Below, one piece after another: positions 6,771 through 8,726 of a stretch of DNA of 8,726 bases. The position numbers and the translations under genes were made by a program. The stretch is taken from positions 1 to 8,726 of the forward strand of contig JALSQA010000332.1 in the NCBI GenBank assembly GCA_026985685.1. Reading direction: 5' to 3'. The stretch is from Campylobacterales bacterium. GTDB lineage: Bacteria; Campylobacterota; Campylobacteria; Campylobacterales; QNZT01. The notes beneath the pieces are model-generated. The model saw only the letters and a list, made by a program, of their open reading frames with translations, had not been told where the DNA came from and did not search any database. Each line of letters opens with the position of its first letter. Within the stretch, counting starts at the first letter, position 1.

Positions 6771-8135
6771 TTACACCTTTGTTTTGAGAATGTTTTCAAG
6801 ACTCATTGAGCCATCAAAAAGGGTTTGTTCGTCAAATGCTTTAGCTACAAATTGTGCACCGATTGGAAGTCCATCAGAACTTGTTCCTACCGGTAGAGAT
6901 AGAGCTGGAAGTCCAGCTAAATTGATAGCAATAGTATAAATATCACTTAAATACATCTCCAAAGGATCTTTTTTACTACCAAATTTAAATGCAGGTGTAG
7001 GAGCTACAGGCATAAAAATAAGATCAGCTTCTTTGAAAATAGATTCGTATTGTTCTTTGATAAGATGTCTTGCTTTTTGTGCACGGATATAGTAAGCATC
7101 ATAATAACCAGAACTTAATACAAATGTTCCAAGTAAGATTCTTCTTTTTACCTCTTCACCAAATCCCTCTGATCTGGTTTTAAAGTACATGTTTTTTAGG
7201 TTTTCTGAATTTACTCTATTTCCATAGCGTACACCATCATAGCGACTTAAGTTTGCACTTGCTTCTGCGGTAGCGATGATGTAGTAAGTGGCTACATCAT
7301 ATTTTGAGTTGATCATATTTTTGTGGACAATCGTATGTCCTGCATCTTCGAGTGCTTTGATCGCTTCGTTAGTGGCTTTTCTTACTTCATCACCTGCTTC
7401 TTCCATATAGTTATCGATAACAGCAATGGTTAATTTTCTATCTGGATTGATTTTGTCACTAATTTTTTTATGTTCTACATTTACGCTTGTAGAATCTTTT
7501 GGTTCATGACCTGCGATTATATCATAAAGGATAGCAGCATCTTCGACGTTTTGAGTGATAGGTCCTATTTGATCAAGTGAACTAGAATAAGCACCTAACC
7601 CATAACGGCTAACTTTGCCATAAGTTGGTTTCATACCAACACATCCACAAAATGCAGCAGGTTGTCTTATACTTCCACCTGTATCACTTCCTAAAGCAGC
7701 GATAGCTATACCTCCAGCAACAGCGGCGGCACTTCCTCCGCTACTTCCACCTGGTACGCATTCAAAATTGTGAGGATTGCGTGTCTTACCGTAAAAAGAA
7801 CTTTCAGTAGAACTTCCCATCGCAAACTCATCCATATTGGTTCGTCCAAATGGACTCAATCCATTTTCTAATAATTTATCGATGACAGTTGCATTATATG
7901 GTGCGACATAGCCTTGTAAGATATTTGAAGAGGCAGTAACATTCCATCCTCTAACTTGGATATTGTCTTTGATAGCGATAGGAATACCCTCACCAAACTC
8001 AGCAATCTCACTATCAGTGAGCTGTTCTACATAAGCACCGAGAGACTTTTTTTCTTCAATCTTTTGTCGTAAATCTTGTTTTAATGCAGTTATTTCATCT
8101 TTTGAAAGAGCAAGAGCTTCTTTTAGTGTGATCAA
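6771..8135 (-). CDS. gatA: Asp-tRNA(Asn)/Glu-tRNA(Gln) amidotransferase subunit A
   Basis: GatA is the glutaminase/amidase subunit of GatCAB, which converts Glu-tRNA(Gln) and Asp-tRNA(Asn) to the correct amide forms in bacteria lacking the direct synthetases. The amidase-signature triad is intact: K56 in IAIKDNI, cis-Ser S131 in PGGSSGGSAAAVA, and nucleophile S155 in GSDTGGSIRQPAAFCG. The spacing (75 and 24 residues) equals that of Staphylococcus aureus GatA K79/S154/S178. At 454 residues it has family-typical length. The start is TTG: an in-frame TAG lies four codons upstream, no ATG or GTG is near, and AGGGGA sits five bases before it. gatB and gatC are not here, so the complex is encoded at split loci. 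A 270-bp repeat element lies 22 bp upstream. Confidence 0.97.
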   Translation of the reverse strand: MITLKEALALSKDEITALKQDLRQKIEEKKSLGAYVEQLTDSEIAEFGEGIPIAIKDNIQVRGWNVTASSNILQGYVAPYNATVIDKLLENGLSPFGRTNMDEFAMGSSTESSFYGKTRNPHNFECVPGGSSGGSAAAVAGGIAIAALGSDTGGSIRQPAAFCGCVGMKPTYGKVSRYGLGAYSSSLDQIGPITQNVEDAAILYDIIAGHEPKDSTSVNVEHKKISDKINPDRKLTIAVIDNYMEEAGDEVRKATNEAIKALEDAGHTIVHKNMINSKYDVATYYIIATAEASANLSRYDGVRYGNRVNSENLKNMYFKTRSEGFGEEVKRRILLGTFVLSSGYYDAYYIRAQKARHLIKEQYESIFKEADLIFMPVAPTPAFKFGSKKDPLEMYLSDIYTIAINLAGLPALSLPVGTSSDGLPIGAQFVAKAFDEQTLFDGSMSLENILKTKV

Positions 8136-8140
8136 GCGTA

Positions 8141-8146
8141 TCCCCT
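8141..8146 (-). promoter_or_regulatory. ribosome binding site that fixes the TTG start of gatA
   Basis: On the minus strand AGGGGA lies five bases before TTG (8135-8133). Its last bases overlap an in-frame TAG, so translation cannot begin further upstream in this frame. Confidence 0.75.
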
Positions 8147-8157
8147 AAATATAAATT

Positions 8158-8190
8158 AAGGGTACCTCTAAAAACTCTAGGTACTCATAA
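8158..8190 (+). repeat. left 33-bp terminal inverted repeat
   Basis: It starts AAGGGTACCTC and ends AGGTACTCATAA, and is identical to the reverse complement of 8395-8427. Within it GTACCT (8163-8168) and AGGTAC (8179-8184) form a smaller inverted pair, so each end carries its own internal dyad, as many transposase-binding ends do. It lies 22 bases upstream of the gatA start codon. Confidence 0.85.
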
Positions 8191-8394
8191 TGAGCATTGA
8201 AAATGTAAGATTTTACAAGAGATTTATGAAAGCCTAGCCTTAGCTAAGTTGAATAAATATCTTGTAAAAGATTGCCTTTTCAATGTTCACCCTGTGGGCA
8301 TCAATAGCTTTCCCTTATGCGTCGTTACACACTCTTGAATTAGCTAAGGCTAGTCCTGCGAGTGAGTGCCTAGCCTAAGAAAAAGCTATTGATG

Positions 8395-8427
8395 TTATGA
8401 GTACCTAGAGTTTTTAGAGGTACCCTT
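8395..8427 (-). repeat. right 33-bp terminal inverted repeat
   Basis: A perfect 33 of 33 reverse complement of 8158-8190. Such complete identity of arms separated by 204 bp suggests recent insertion, gene conversion between arms, or selection on the pairing. Confidence 0.85.
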
Positions 8428-8474
8428 TTGATATTCTAGCGAAAAATTGGTTATAAGATGAAAAGTTAAGAGAT

Positions 8475-8480
8475 ATTATA
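8475..8480 (-). promoter_or_regulatory. possible -10 box for a long-leader gatA-guaB transcript
   Basis: The minus strand reads TATAAT exactly here, in GGATATAATATC. The base 17 upstream shows no TTGACA-like box. If used, transcription would start near 8468 and the whole 270-bp element would lie in a leader of about 330 bases. I saw no better -10 between the element and gatA: TATATT at 8148-8153 would start the RNA within the ribosome site. Weak evidence. Confidence 0.2.
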
Positions 8481-8488
8481 TCCTTGAG

Positions 8489-8630
8489 TTGGAATTGGAA
8501 GACTTTACATCCGCAGTTGTGGGTGGTCACTGCCATTAAGTTAAGAAGCTATGGGACTAAAGTCTCCATTTCCGAGTATAAAATCTTTAACTTAATGGCA
8601 TTGCAGGCGGGGTAAAGTTTCCATTTCCCA
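8489..8630. repeat. REP/BIME-like palindromic repeat region built on a GGAAATGGAGACTTTA-type motif
   Basis: The outer arms, about 8489-8514 and 8606-8630, pair imperfectly over more than 20 bases (GGAA-ACTTTAC-CCGC on one side against GCGGGGTAAAGTTTCC on the other). The inner arms 8531-8544 and 8587-8600 (TGCCATTAAGTTAA) pair perfectly over 14 bp. In the apical loop, GGGACT-AA-AGTCTC (8554-8565) is a further small palindrome. The same motif occurs on the plus strand at 8491-8508 and on the minus strand at 8558-8573 and 8613-8628, with a decayed plus copy GGAAATGGA-TAGTTTA at 8653-8668. It is separate in sequence from the neighbouring 270-bp element and has no gene inside. Confidence 0.55.
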
Positions 8631-8633
8631 ATG

Positions 8634-8726
8634 TTAATTTAAAGATATTTGAGGAAATGGATAGTTTATTACCTCTACCTTAACCTCACCACTAAACTTT
8701 CTTGCTCTAAATGGATATATACCATT
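8634..8726 (-). CDS. possible C-terminal end of an unidentified minus-strand gene
   Basis: From the right edge the minus strand is open for 30 codons to a TAA at 8636-8634, reading NGIYPFRARKF, then SGEVKVEVINYPFPQISLN. The alternating charged and hydrophobic residues look like ordinary protein beta-strand sequence, and the repeat region starts right after the stop, as REP-like repeats often do. The other two minus frames close within 17 codons. Thirty codons is too short for certainty, and I recognise no family. Confidence 0.3.
   Translation of the reverse strand, partial: NGIYPFRARKFSGEVKVEVINYPFPQISLN

Larger units (their letters stand above)
8158..8427. mobile_element. 270-bp cloverleaf-forming element with perfect 33-bp terminal inverted repeats (MITE-like)
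   Basis: Bases 8158-8190 are the exact reverse complement of 8395-8427. Directly inside the left repeat, 8191-8203 pairs with 8277-8289 (13 bp, one G-T), and this arm continues as 8211-8227 with 8253-8269 (16 of 17). Then 8290-8298 is CCC-TGT-GGG. Then 8299-8311 pairs with 8382-8394 (13 bp perfect), directly inside the right repeat. No base is left unpaired at the junction, so one strand folds into a four-way junction. No open frame of useful size is present, and I see no clear target-site duplication (left flank ATAAATT, right flank TTGATAT, outside AAGGG...CCCTT). It looks like a non-autonomous, transposase-dependent repeat or a structured RNA; I cannot name its family. Confidence 0.7.

Noticed and set aside
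8158..8427. Retron, CRISPR array, tRNA, integron attC site or known riboswitch
   Set aside because: No reverse transcriptase, no regularly spaced direct repeats, no tRNA arms or anticodon pattern, no GTTRRRY cores at the ends and no riboswitch consensus were found. Long perfect terminal inverted repeats fit a mobile or structured element better.
8158..8427. Complete insertion sequence
   Set aside because: The interval is 270 bp and has no transposase-sized frame on either strand.

Overview
This AT-rich window reads as chromosomal DNA from a Campylobacterota (epsilonproteobacterium), most likely a Sulfurimonas- or Sulfurovum-like lineage. That is inferred from the gatA-guaB gene pair (also adjacent in Campylobacter jejuni, as I recall), the histidine-kinase H-box of the form AHQWRQPLN that is common in this group, the A/T-rich codons and the tight packing. 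No search was run, so the genus is a guess.

Plus strand, 1-5321: (i) the 3' part of a GltB-like, FMN-binding glutamate synthase family gene cut by the left edge; (ii) an 87-base spacer with a nested dyad; (iii) amrA and amrB, nine bases apart, encoding the AMMECR1-like and Memo-like members of the AmmeMemoRadiSam system, with the radical SAM member not in view; (iv) a two-gene signalling operon made of a REC-PAS-GGDEF response regulator (c-di-GMP synthase) and a membrane-anchored PAS histidine kinase with no receiver of its own. The simplest reading is that the kinase phosphorylates the receiver of the cyclase and so sets c-di-GMP levels.

Minus strand, 8135-5322: gatA (amidotransferase subunit A for mischarged Glu-tRNA-Gln/Asp-tRNA-Asn) followed three bases later by guaB (IMP dehydrogenase). 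guaB converges on the kinase with no intergenic base: the two stop codons abut inside a 10-bp palindrome, and the only strong hairpin nearby lies inside the kinase's last codons.

The right end (8136-8726) has no complete gene and is the most unusual part. A 270-bp element (8158-8427) has perfect 33-bp terminal inverted repeats. Its interior resolves, with no unpaired base at the junction, into three more hairpins, giving a cloverleaf-like fold, and two of its loops are perfectly complementary over 14 nt. It lies only 22 bp upstream of the gatA start. Beyond it is a second, separate palindromic region (about 8489-8630) built from inverted copies of a GGAAATGGAGACTTTA-like motif, resembling a REP/BIME repeat. 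The last 93 bases may hold the C-terminal codons of a minus-strand gene that begins outside the window. Neither repeat carries a transposase, and I do not recognise either as a named element.
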